Part shown: in pieces, positions 18,577-28,382 of the stretch
Layout: each line of letters opens with the position of its first letter
Numbering within the stretch: position 1 is the first letter of the stretch
Assembly (NCBI GenBank): GCA_004335835.1
Contig: RWJK01001714.1
Coordinates: forward strand, 1,707-38,124
Source of the DNA: Scenedesmus sp. ARA3
Lineage: Eukaryota; Chlorophyta; Chlorophyceae; Sphaeropleales; Scenedesmaceae
Direction of reading: 5' to 3'
DNA: 36,418 bases
Made by a program: the position numbers and the translations under genes
Notes under the pieces: generated by a model
Told to the model about the DNA's origin: nothing
The model's database searches: none
What the model saw: the letters and a program-made list of their open reading frames with translations, nothing else

Positions 18577-21067
18577 TTGATCCTGGCAACATGTGGTCTG
18601 TGCTGGCAGCCTCAGACGCAGCATTTTCTAATTCAAATCCAGAGTATGCCACCTGGCAGCAGCTGCAGGGCCTTGTGGCTGATAAACCTGCCTGGGAAGA
18701 TGAGCTGGCGGGCTTGCAGGGGCAGCAGCTGCTGACCTGGCTGCAGCAGGCTGCAGCAGGCTGGTGGCGGCTGGCCTATCTAACATCTGATGCTGGCGGG
18801 GATGGATCCGGCGGCATCTGGCAGGCGATTAGTATGGGTGATGCGCTGGCCGCGAGTGATGAGGCCTTTGTGGATATGTTTCCGGAGGCGCGATACAGCT
18901 CATGGCAGGTGCTGGCGCAGATGCGCGAGGAGGACAGCAGCAGCAGCAGCAGTAGTAGTGTGGCTGCAGCTCCTGGCAGCTCTCCACTCGACAGCGCTAC
19001 AGCCCCTGCTGCGGCTTTCGGTCCTTTCGGGTGTGGTCAAGCAAACGGCCAAACCTCTGCTGCTGCTGCTGCCAAACCTAGCAGGGCTATAGCGAGCCGC
19101 AGCACCAAGCCGCGGGCAGACACTGCCGCCCAGCGGCTACAGCTGCTGCAGGATTATGCGCGGCTGCACCCATCTTGGGAAGCTGAGCTGAGGGCGTGGG
19201 AGAAACGGACGTGGTCTACTGCCACGATGGCATTTGTACCGCTGAAGGCACGGCGGCTTGACTTTGTGCTGCAGATGGCTGGCACACCCGGCAGTGGAGC
19301 TGACAGCAGCAGCAGCAGCAGCAGTGGTGCGGAGGATGCTGGTAGTGCTGCTGCTGCTGCGGCGCCGCACCCTGTGCCTGACCTGCAGATGCTGGTGACG
19401 GCTGCCAACAAGAACTTCCTGGAGAAGTTCCCGCTTTTTAATGTGTGGAACAGGCTAGGCAGTGCCGTGCAGGCAGTGCCGCGCTGGTCTGCAGAGTGGC
19501 AGGAGCTGCGCGGCGCTGCGCTGCTGCAGCTGCTGCAGCAGGTGCAGCAGCTGCAGTCGCCTGACCTGGCAGCTGCGCGGCAGCAGGCCTTTGAGCAGCG
19601 GCTTGAGTTCCTGAGGGGCAGGCTTGCAGCGCTGCAGCAGCAGCATGGCGGGGCAGGGGATGGTGTGGATGTCGCGCAGCTGGCGGGTCAGTCTGCGCTG
19701 CTGAGGCACCCTAGCTTGATGAATGTGGGGGTGACCAGCATCCCCAACAGCAGCAGCAGCAGCAGCAGCAGCAAGCTCTTTGCAGACGAGGAGGAAGCTG
19801 CAGCAGGCGCTGGCATCAAGCCTAAGAAAGGCAGAGGAAAGCCGGCAGCAGCGGTGACAAAGCAGCACAGCCGGCAGCAGCAGCAGCAGCGGCAGCAGCA
19901 GCAGCAGCATGGGGTTGAGCTGGCGCTGTATCGCCTGGCACACTTCACGTCTGGTGCGCGCGCAGCGAAAGCAGCAAGGGACCTGCCGCTGCAGCAGCTG
20001 CTGCTGATGCCTCAGGAGCAGCTGCTGCAACTATCTCCAGCCCTTGACCCTGCACTGGGGGCTGCACTAGCCCAGGGCTCCACAGACGCTGATGCGCGGT
20101 TTTTGGAGGAGGTTTACCCGTGGCTAGGGCTTAAGGCCTTGAGCCCTGAGGTCCGCGGCGGCTTAAGCCCTAAGGGTTTGAAGCTGCTTGAGGAGCGGCT
20201 GGATGACTTGCTGCTGCTGCAGCAGCTGGCGCATACGTGGTCTGCATGGGAGGGGCAGCTGCAGGGCTATGGGCCTGGTGTGTTGGAGCAGCTGCTGCGG
20301 CGCATGCGTGACCGCAGCGAGCGGCTGCAAGTGATGGTCAGGTGAGATGCATGCGGGTGGTAAGCATTGGCAGCTTGAGTGCAGCTGAATAGGCACAGGG
20401 CGTTGATGCAAAACGCTGTACATACAGGCGCATGCGTGCACACAGCGAGCGGCTGCAAGTGATGGTCAGTTGAGGTGCAGACGGCTTGCACCCCAGATGC
20501 GTTATTACGGCTAACTTTGTGTGTCAGCGTGAGAGCGTGGGATTTGAATGATGCGTGTGACTAGGATAGCAACGAGCAAAGGTTTACATAACAATGCTGT
20601 TCTGCTCTCGCTTGCTTCGCCGTGTGCACTGCAGGGGTGGCCTGCAGCGCTACAACAGCCTCAGGTCAGTGCTGCTGATGAGCGAGGCCACATGGCAGGC
20701 CCGCTACCCCATCGGCCAGCAGCTAGCAGATCTGCAGGCAGCAGCAGCAGGCGTGCCTGCCTGGGAACGGCTGCTGAGCCACAGCCCTGCTGGCGACAAG
20801 CTGCTGCAGGGCATTGACAAGCTGCATGCAAGGCGGGGCCGGCTGGTATGGCTGCAGGAGCAGGGGCTGACTGATGTGGCGTGTTTGAAGGTTCTGGAGT
20901 GGGGGCAGGGGAAGTTTGCAGGACAGTATGCTGGGTACCCAGGGGATGATGAGATGGTGGCGCAGCTGCAGGGTGAGGGTGAGGGTGGTGGTGGGGATGG
21001 GGAGGGTGGGGTGGAGGGGGGAGAGGAGCTTGCAGGAGTGGGGTTGAATGGTGAGGAGGAGCAGTAG
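14860..21067 (+). CDS. Giant Gln/Ser/Ala-rich protein with mTERF-like motifs, probably organelle-targeted
   Basis: Proposed exons: 14860-14902, 15124-20341 (5.2 kb, open throughout) and 20635-21067; phases fit and sum to 1,897 aa. The start MSWLPTLLETGGRA is inferred from a GTACAT donor whose phase fits the acceptor at 15123; the first ATG within the large exon is 15342. The N-terminus (Ala, Leu, Arg, Ser) resembles an organelle transit peptide. Repeated motifs of the form LL..sPqLL..p (AMLASHPQLLTRP near 16216, DLVRTSPGVLFLS near 16416, LLLDAPQLIGVNP near 16981) and a C-terminal RRGRLVWLQEQGLTDVACL resemble mTERF repeats, which act in organelle transcription and RNA processing. Long Q and S runs and Trp-rich segments (ATWQQL, WEAELRAWEKRTW) fill the rest. 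An in-frame intron at 15885-16145 probably shortens it to about 1,810 aa. OPR-like or other helical repeats remain possible. Confidence 0.6.
15890..16075 (+). repeat. Two echoes of the segment at 16140-16190, inside the big reading frame
   Basis: 15890-15927 (decayed) and 16022-16075 (near-intact) copy the EVHEIIHRVERLQDM segment with its CTGCAG acceptor. They lie inside a 261-nt stretch that is open in frame but has a GTGTGC donor at 15885 and an acceptor at 16145, both phase 0. This is the intron-echo pattern seen in the other genes. Confidence 0.75.
17099..17142 (+). repeat. CAG run coding poly-Gln
   Basis: About 14 CAG units read as Gln in the giant protein. Confidence 0.9.
18523..18575 (+). 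repeat. CAG-type run coding poly-Ser
   Basis: About 17 units of the same triplet read in the AGC frame as Ser. Across the gene the same repeat is read as Gln, Ser or Ala. Confidence 0.9.
20428..20475 (+). repeat. Intronic echo of the giant gene's large-exon 3' end
   Basis: Copies RRMRDRSERLQVMV at the exon edge (20307-20341). The donor has decayed from GGTGAG to GTTGAG. Confidence 0.9.
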
Positions 21068-22172
21068 TGGACTGAGAAGCAGCAGGTGGACCAAAGCGGT
21101 TGCATTGATGTGTGCAACTGGCAGTGTTTGGCATGCATATGCTTGCCATCATGGTGACAGCTGTACAGCTGCAGGGGCATGCATATGCTTGCCACCAGCA
21201 CCTGGCAGCGGCATGTATGTTGGCTGTAACAGCTGCGTTGCACCTCGAGTTGCTTAGTGCTGCGGTGTCATAATCACCTGGGCTTTGACCGCAGTGCCGC
21301 CACTCAGTGACTGCACACTGTGCTGTGACAGCCTCCAGTCAGATGCAGAGTACGGCAACGTTCCTGATGAATGTAGATGTTGGCGTGTTGAGCAGATGCA
21401 GGCTTTTAACTGAACCATTTTCGGGCACCCAGTGCATAAACTGTCTTGCGTATTGCGCTGCAAGCACCCTTTGTGATGCAACATCTCTTGATGGCATGGC
21501 AGCCTGCGGCAGCCTGGACAGCTCATGTGCTTTGTGTTACCTACCCATCTCGAGACAACGCCGTAAACCCCAAATCAAGGTGTTACATGCGGAGGGGACG
21601 ATCGCTGCAGCTTCCTCGGGACACCTAGCAGCTGGAACACCTGGCAGCTGCAACAGAGGTGTCACTCAGGTTTAAGGTCCTGGGGCTGCCACATAAGCAC
21701 ATATGGAGAGGCCGCTACAGTTGTTGATGATATTTGTTTATCCCAGTTGCTTGAAGCTACAAGTACACGAGTTGAGCAGCAAGTGTCTTGATAAGTATCG
21801 TCTATATTCCTTTTGCGAGACAGTGGACCTGCCAGGGCCAAGGTCAGGGCTAGCTCCAAACAAGAAGCTGCAGCCAGAAGGGCAAAGGATTTGCCTTACA
21901 GTGCAGGTGGGACACGCATGGACGACAGAAGGAAGCTGCTCTGCATTTTCCCGTTTCTCAGAGCAGCGAGCAGCTGTAGCGTCTATGAAGCTGCATACAC
22001 GGCTTTTGCAGCAAACCTATTATGTAAATAGCACGTTTAATAGCCATATAGTTGGCATGGCAGAAGGTGACAGCAGCAGGCAGGTGCAGGTCGGCTCGTC
22101 TTATGAAGGTGTGTTTAACTACATTTTGAATGTGTAGTTAGATGTTTTGTTGGGCCGTTTCAAGTGCACACC
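21068..22172. other. Intergenic region, giant gene 3' side / GNAT promoter
   Basis: 1.1 kb without a recognisable gene. It starts with short repeated pieces (GGCATGCATATGCTTGCCA-like at about 21129-21150 and 21177-21195). An ATG-started 144-codon ORF at 21703-22137 has no recognisable motif or splice context. The GNAT gene's promoter should lie in the last few hundred bases. Confidence 0.5.
21225..21229 (+). terminator. TGTAA polyadenylation-type signal
   Basis: TGTAA 158 nt after the giant gene's stop codon. This pentamer is the usual poly(A) signal of chlorophycean algae. It is the first convincing one downstream, but a 5-mer can occur by chance. Confidence 0.4.
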
Positions 22173-24290
22173 ATGCCGGGTCGTATGATGTCCGTGTCGG
22201 AAGCATCACGGCTGGAGTCTTGTGCCACAACGTCCTGTGCTTGCCCCCATAGATACCTTTCGTTGTTCTTCGCGTCATCGCAGTTCGAGCCGCCAAGCCA
22301 GGGGGGCGCCAGCTCGGTGCAGGCCAGACGAGCAGCAACAGCAGTGTTAGTCAGGCCAGGCCAGTTTCCTTGGACAGAGGAACCAGCCATGGTGTGCGAG
22401 GCAGCAGTAGCTGTGCAACCAGCCTATCCTGCCGTCCCAGCAGTCAAGGCTGAAGCTATGCAGCAGCAGCTGGAGCAGCAGGAGTCGCCCAGCAGCATCC
22501 TGCACTTCAACTGGGACCAACGCCAAACTGCCCGCGCAGCGATGAATACGCTGGTGCAGGCGCTGGCTGATGACCCAGTCAACAATTACTTCAGCGGCAG
22601 CAAGCGTGTGCGCTTTGTGAAGGATGAGGTGGGTTTGAAAGCTGAGGAGCAGGCTGTGTTTGAGCATTGGAGTGCCAGCAGCTGCTTGCGGGAGGCCAGC
22701 TGGCAGGACATAACGTGAGCATGAGGTTGAAAGTGTAGGTGTGCTGCAGCAGCTGGTGGCTCAAACTCATGAATTCTTGGTTACAGACAGCAGCAACTTT
22801 AAAACTTGCTTGTGTGCTCTTGTTTCCCGTCATGGTGCTGCTCGCCTGGTGCTGCTCGCGCCTCACACTGCCCGCATTTCTTTCTGCACTCACCGCCCAC
22901 CCACATTTTCAAACCTTTTCAGGTCAAGGGCTACCTCAAGGCACTGCCTGGGGCCACGCACTTCCTGGCCACGGCCGACTCACAAGCCGTGGCGCTGTGG
23001 CAGCTGATGCCGCACGAGACGCCGCGCAACGAGCTGCTGGCGGGCTGGACGCGCATCCTCAAGGTGCCGCCACGGCTGTGGCGCCAGCTGCTGCGCCTGG
23101 AGCTGCACTACGAGAAGGCGCACGCGCAGGTGAGGGGGTGGCAGCGGGCTGCAGGCAGGGGTTGAATGGGCAGTGGTGATATTGTGTGTTGGCTGGCTGG
23201 CAGGGTGCAGTGCTTGCTTGCTGCTTGCAGGAACGGCACAGCTACACCAGAGCTCCACAGGCGGTTGGATTGAGTGTGCTGCGTGATTAACGCTTGCTCA
23301 GCTATGCTGTGCACAATTTTGTGTCTGCTTCTGTCAAGCCTTGTAGCAGCCGTTGCTCATGCGCATCCTTGCTCTGCTCTGCTGCTGCCGCCAGGTTGCG
23401 TCCGACTTTGGCGACTACTACTACCTGAGCTTCATCGGCACCGCCCCCGAGGCGCGCGGCAAGGGCTACGGCAGCCTGCTGCTGCGCTGCATCACGGAGC
23501 GCGCCGACAGGGAGGGGCGCTGGTGCCTGCTGGAGGCCACCAGCCAGCGCTCGCAGGTGAGGGGGGCAGGAGGGGCAGGCGGGGCTGCGGCCTAGCAAAG
23601 CAGCTTGCAACGAACAGCTGTGTTCCAATTACAATACAAATATGATGTACAGCTGACTGACTACTGCTGGGGCGGCTCTTGCTGTTCCTGTCTGCTCAGG
23701 CGCTGTATGCCCGCCACGGCTTTGAGACCTACGAGGCGTACCGCGTCAGCAAGGCGGCGCCGCCAGTCTTCCTCATGAAGCGGCCGCCCGTGGCTGCTGC
23801 TGCTGTTGCTGCTGTTGCCGCTGGCAAGGGCGCTGGCGTGCTGGGCCCTGTGGCGCTGTCTGCTGCTGCGCTGGACCTGGTGGCTGCTGTGGCTGCCAAG
23901 GTGGCCGGCGGCCCGCCAAGCAGCAGCGGGCCCGGCTCTGACTGCGGCTCGACAGCCTCTTCAGCCTACATCTCCGCCTCGGTGGTGATTGAGGACGGCA
24001 GCATGGGGGCCGGCATGTGCTGCAGCGAGAAGGCCTGCTGCAGCAGCAGCGCGGGTGGTGTGTGTGGTGAGGGCTGCGCCTGCTTGCAGGAAGCCAAGCT
24101 GGGCAAGCTGCTGGACCTGGCTGAGTGCCCAGGCCTGGAGGAGGAGGCAGGCGCTGCTGCTGCTGCTGCTGAGGCGGACGGCACGGAACAGGCTGGCGCC
24201 GGCAGCAGCAGTAGTAATCAGCAGTGCGAGACGGGCAGTAGTAAACGCGCAGCGGCGGGAGGCCGCATTAATGGTTGCGCTGCTGAGTAG
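22173..24290 (+). CDS. GNAT-family N-acetyltransferase with Cys-rich C-terminal tail
   Basis: Acetyl-CoA-dependent N-acyltransferase; the substrate cannot be told. Exons 22173-22628, 22923-23129, 23395-23556 and 23700-24290 have matching phases and give 471 aa. The first ATG in frame was taken as start. Residues 1 to about 55 (Ser/Ala/Arg, ending ...SSVQARRAATA) may be a transit peptide. The catalytic fold runs from about residue 105 to 300: FLATADSQAVALWQLMP, then DYYYLSFIGTAPEARGKGYG with the acetyl-CoA loop R242-G-x-G-x-G247, and ALYARHGFETYEAYRV, the typical GNAT C-terminal motif. After residue about 300 comes an Ala-rich linker and a Cys cluster (GMCCSEKACC, VCGEGCACL), unusual for this family and possibly metal-binding. 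Its three introns show no exon echoes, unlike the neighbouring genes. Intron 1 is open for about 30 codons past the donor, so retention is possible. Confidence 0.85.
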
Positions 24291-25485
24291 GGCCCTGCAC
24301 AGTCAGTGTAGCGACTGTGTGGGTCGCTGCTGTGCTGCACACAGTAGCACATGTTGTCGCTGCATGCGTTGCAAGCTGGTCTGTGTGCGGGTTTGCCATG
24401 TCAGCAGTGTGATGGTGGAGGGTGGGGGCAGGGGGCAGGGGCGCTGTGCAGGGGCAGGCGTTAACATCACAGGTATCGGGTGGAGGCGCAGCATGTGCTG
24501 CTTGCCAATTGGCCTGCAGTGCGTGCCTGATATGCGAACCGTCGATTGCAGCATGTGTGCAGTCACATGTGTGCTGTGGGCGTCTCATTTCGGACAAATG
24601 GGTTTCTTGCGCTGTATGGACCTGGAACATACAGCTGTAGGGGTGGCAGTGTGGGTGCAGTCGTGCTGTACTGGCTTGCCGGTTTTGGGAGTGGCGAGCA
24701 CAGTGGAAAGTACTACGTGTTACAGCCGTGAAGCATTTGCTGTGCATCCATGCTGTGGCCAGCAAAAGAAGTGTCTGTGGCCTCTGTACATACATCGCAG
24801 CAGCGTACCAAGGATGCAGACTACAGCACGTAGCATTGGTATGACCGTTTGTATCATCATCAGCAGAGCTGTACAGGCAGGCAGGCAGGAGTTCAGCCAC
24901 TGTTGTTTATGATATTGTTCGCATGCCATATGCATGTGTAGTAGCACCTCAGCACCATGATACTACAAATCACGTCAACAACAAAAAAGTGGACTGCTGT
25001 GTTTTTTTGCAACAACTTGGCAGCTTCGACTTTCGTTTACGGCTCTTTGAAGGCAGGCAGAATGTGCTTGGTTTGATTGACGGTTTGTTCAATACAACAT
25101 GACTATGTGACTGTCACCACTCTGCCCCGTCATAGACAGCAGGGGCTGTATCTCCATCATGTTTTCTTTCGCTGATTGTCAGTGCAGTGCAGCTGGTGCC
25201 ACAGCTGCAGCTTGCTGGCCGTTGCAGTGCTGGAATCAAAAGCCTCTCACTATCTCAATGTATGCGTCAAACATTGTCTTCGCAGCATGCTGATGTGGCA
25301 TGGTTTCTTGTGACTTGCCTTGAGCCATCTGAGCTGTGGGGCCAAAAGTTTGCTTGTGAACAGCGACTGAACTGTCAGTGGCGCTTGAGGCTGCTCACCG
25401 AGTCATCTGCCGTGGCGGCCTGAGCATGGCTGTCATACATGTTACGTCAGCCCCAAGCGCTGCGTGACACCCTGCGTGGGGCCAA

Positions 25486-25490
25486 TGTAA
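25486..25490 (+). terminator. TGTAA polyadenylation-type signal, GNAT side
   Basis: First TGTAA on the plus strand after the GNAT stop codon, about 1.2 kb downstream. Weak evidence by itself. Confidence 0.25.
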
Positions 25491-26805
25491 GGTGGTTCTG
25501 TGTGGCAATTTCAACGGCATCACACAGCTACGGTGTGGGGTGTGGGTGATACAATGGCATAGCATTCAGGGACAGTTGTATGAGCATGTCTCTCGGGCAT
25601 TGCACATTCTGCCTGGCATTGTGTGCTGCTTGCGCCGGTGCCTTTCCTGAGGCGGTGGATGGCGCCATGCACCATGCCAGCTTGCGGATGTGCAAAGGCG
25701 CTGCACAAGCGCCTATCCTGTGCTGCAGTTGCTGATGGCGGCAACTCAGCAACGTTCTCCAGCATCATGTTGCGTTTGTATGTGATGTCGCTGGCAGCTT
25801 TTGTTCTTGAGCTTCACGTGTGAGTGACAACAAAGAGCAGGTTTGATCGTTGGGCCTCATGTTTTCTTCGCATTGGAAGGTGTGTGGGCGTGCTGCTCTG
25901 CTGCTAGTGCACTGCAGCGGTTAGGCCTTGTCAGGCACGGCGCTGCTGCATGCAGTACTCTGGCAGCAGCTGCTTGGGAACTGCGCTGGCAATGCCGCAA
26001 CTGCATGGCGGCCAGCTCAGCAGTTGAACTGTGTGCGAGTGATTGCCAGAAGTTTATGGTGGGCTCAACTGCATGCAGCGTGGCTAGCATCTCAGCAGGA
26101 CGCAGCACTGCATGACTGGACAAGCGCAGAATCTGTGTGTTGCAACTTGGAAGGTGTTGAAGAGGGTATGCATTTTGTTGTCTTCATGTGTGCCTCTATG
26201 AGCTTTATCTTGCTCCTGAATGAGGTGGTAAATGAACGGGCTGAGCATGTAAAAGTAAGCCGCTTACTTTGAAGCCTTGCTTAAAGCCAAGTTTCTGAAG
26301 TCCCGGGGGGACCGTGTCAGGACGTTACACGCCAGGCTGGTCTGGAACCGTTCCAGGTGGCACCGCTGCTGCCAATAAACGTGACACATGTTGACAGGCA
26401 ACAAACATAGCACCAGCACTGATGCCGCCACCATTTCATACTAAACACTCTGTCGTCCAGCGCAGTCGAACTCCGATGCCGTATCCGGCAGCTGCACTAA
26501 ATAGTTATAACTCTGCACCATATTTGCAAGTTGCTGTGGGTGCGACCTCAAAGGAGTGTGCAGCGCACATCTGCATCCAATTGATGAATGCCGCCCTGTT
26601 TGAAACGGCTTGGGCTTAACGGAGCAGGTGTTGCTACAGCGTCACAGTGCTGTGCGCATGCTGGCAGCATGCCCTGCTAACTGGAGCCTGTGTTTGAGCA
26701 GGCTGGGTCTGCCGCGGACGACAGCGTCATGGTGCACGGCACGCCACACAGGCACACCAATTGGTGGCACACAACAACTGGCTTCATATAGAAAATGCAA
26801 CAGCA

Positions 26806-26810
26806 TTACA
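26806..26810 (-). terminator. TGTAA polyadenylation-type signal, transporter side
   Basis: TTACA on the plus strand, TGTAA in the transporter's orientation, about 145 nt after its stop codon. The distance is typical for an algal 3' UTR. Confidence 0.4.
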
Positions 26811-26953
26811 AGGATGCCACGTTGCAACGCCATGGCGACTGCACGCACATGGCCCACCGCATTGTGCCATCACCTTCAACAGCAGCTGAACTAGGCAGCC
26901 TAGCCACGGTTCTTTGCAAACCGTTGACCTCACAGCCTGAGGCCTGCGAGCAG

Positions 26954-26975
26954 CTAACCGCTAGAGCCACTTCCA

Positions 26976-27013
<38 letters not shown>

Positions 27014-28351
27014 CCCTGCCTGAGAGAGCGCTGCCGATCCCACACCAGCCACATGCACATCTGCTGCATGCGCAGCAGCGACCGCTGCTGCTGCCGCTAG
27101 ATCACCTAGCACCTGGTCCTGGCCGTCGCCGGCCCGGCTTGCAGGAAACCGCACGCCACTTTCCTGCAAGGGCTGAGCCCAACCTGCAAGCGCCCAGCTC
27201 TGCAGCGCCCACGCCCCCAGCAACCCAGCAAAGCATGACATCTGGAATGCAAGTGCCATAATACCGCCAGCACGAGCCTTCACGCTCGCGCTGCCGCCGC
27301 CACCACTCCCCTTGCTGCTGCTGCTGCCAGGCCTCTGGAACCGCCCCGCTGCTGCAGCCTGAGCAGCAAGCTTCGGTGCCAGCAAGTACGCACCGGTATT
27401 AATATAGCCAGACATCCACCAGTTGGCTGCAATCAATAAGGCCAGCTGAGTATCTCCGCCTACTAGCTGTGGCCGCAGCATTGCAGGCACCAGCAGCGCC
27501 AGCAGGGCTGCCTTGGCCGCGCCGGCAGCCAGCACGGCTGCGCTGCTGCGCAGGTGCAGCCAGTGCGGCGCGAGGCGGCCGCAGATGTCGCCGGCCAGAC
27601 GCGCGTAGAACAACACCTGAACACACAGTCCAACACACACGGCAGGCAGGCAGGCGAGCAGCGTCAGCAAACGTTTTGATGCAAATGGCAGGGGCAGGGT
27701 TGGCTGTGCATCTGGATGGGCCAGGACGCCACTGCGCCAGGCGGCCACCAGAATGTGAGGCATGCAGGGGCTTGCAGGGGACCGCTTCATGGCTATGCAC
27801 TGATACGCATATGCGTCTGTGAGAGCAGCAGCAATGTGAGCCTCGCCTCACCTGCGGCAGCCGCTCCCCAAACGCCCCGCTGTGCGGCACAAAGGTGAAG
27901 AAAGGGAAGGCCAGCATGCTGCTGCCCACACTCAGCAGCAGCAGCAGCAAGCAGCAGCAGCCACATGAGCCTCGCCTCACCTGCGGCAGCCGCTCCCCAA
28001 ACGCCCCGCTGTGCGGCACAAAGGTGAAGAAAGGAAAGGCCAGCATGCTGCTGCCCACACTCAGCAGCAGACCCAGCGCAGCAGGCCAGATGCTGACAGC
28101 AACAAGCAGCAGCTGCTGCAGCTGGCTGAGTGCGGCTGAGCAGCGCGCCAGCAGCCTTCGCATTGCTCGAACAGCTATGTTGCTGGTAGCTTGCCGGGAG
28201 GGTTTGCCGCCGCTGCTGCCTCTGCTGCTGTTGTGTGGTGGTGGTGCTGCTGCTGCTGGCTGATCTGTGCCCAGATGGATTGCAACTGCAGCGGGCGCTG
28301 CTCCCTCTGGCAGGCATGCTGCTGCTATGCTGCCATGTGCTCCAGTGCCAG

Positions 28352-28382
<31 letters not shown>

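Larger units (their letters stand above)
24291..26953. other. Long region between convergent GNAT and transporter genes
   Basis: 2.66 kb with 3' UTRs entering from both sides. The ORFs here lack recognisable motifs, splice-site context and typical codon bias. The first plus-strand TGTAA after the GNAT stop is at 25486, which would imply a 3' UTR of about 1.2 kb. No tRNA, rRNA or mobile element was seen. Confidence 0.5.

Noticed and set aside
21703..22137. 144-codon ORF upstream of the GNAT gene
   Set aside because: It has an ATG but no domain, weak codon bias and no intron in an intron-rich genome; probably chance, though transcription could be tested.
23989..24912. 307-codon ORF overlapping the GNAT last exon
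   Set aside because: It overlaps the well-supported GNAT frame in another phase, then runs into non-coding DNA; Cys/Arg composition is typical of a shadow frame.
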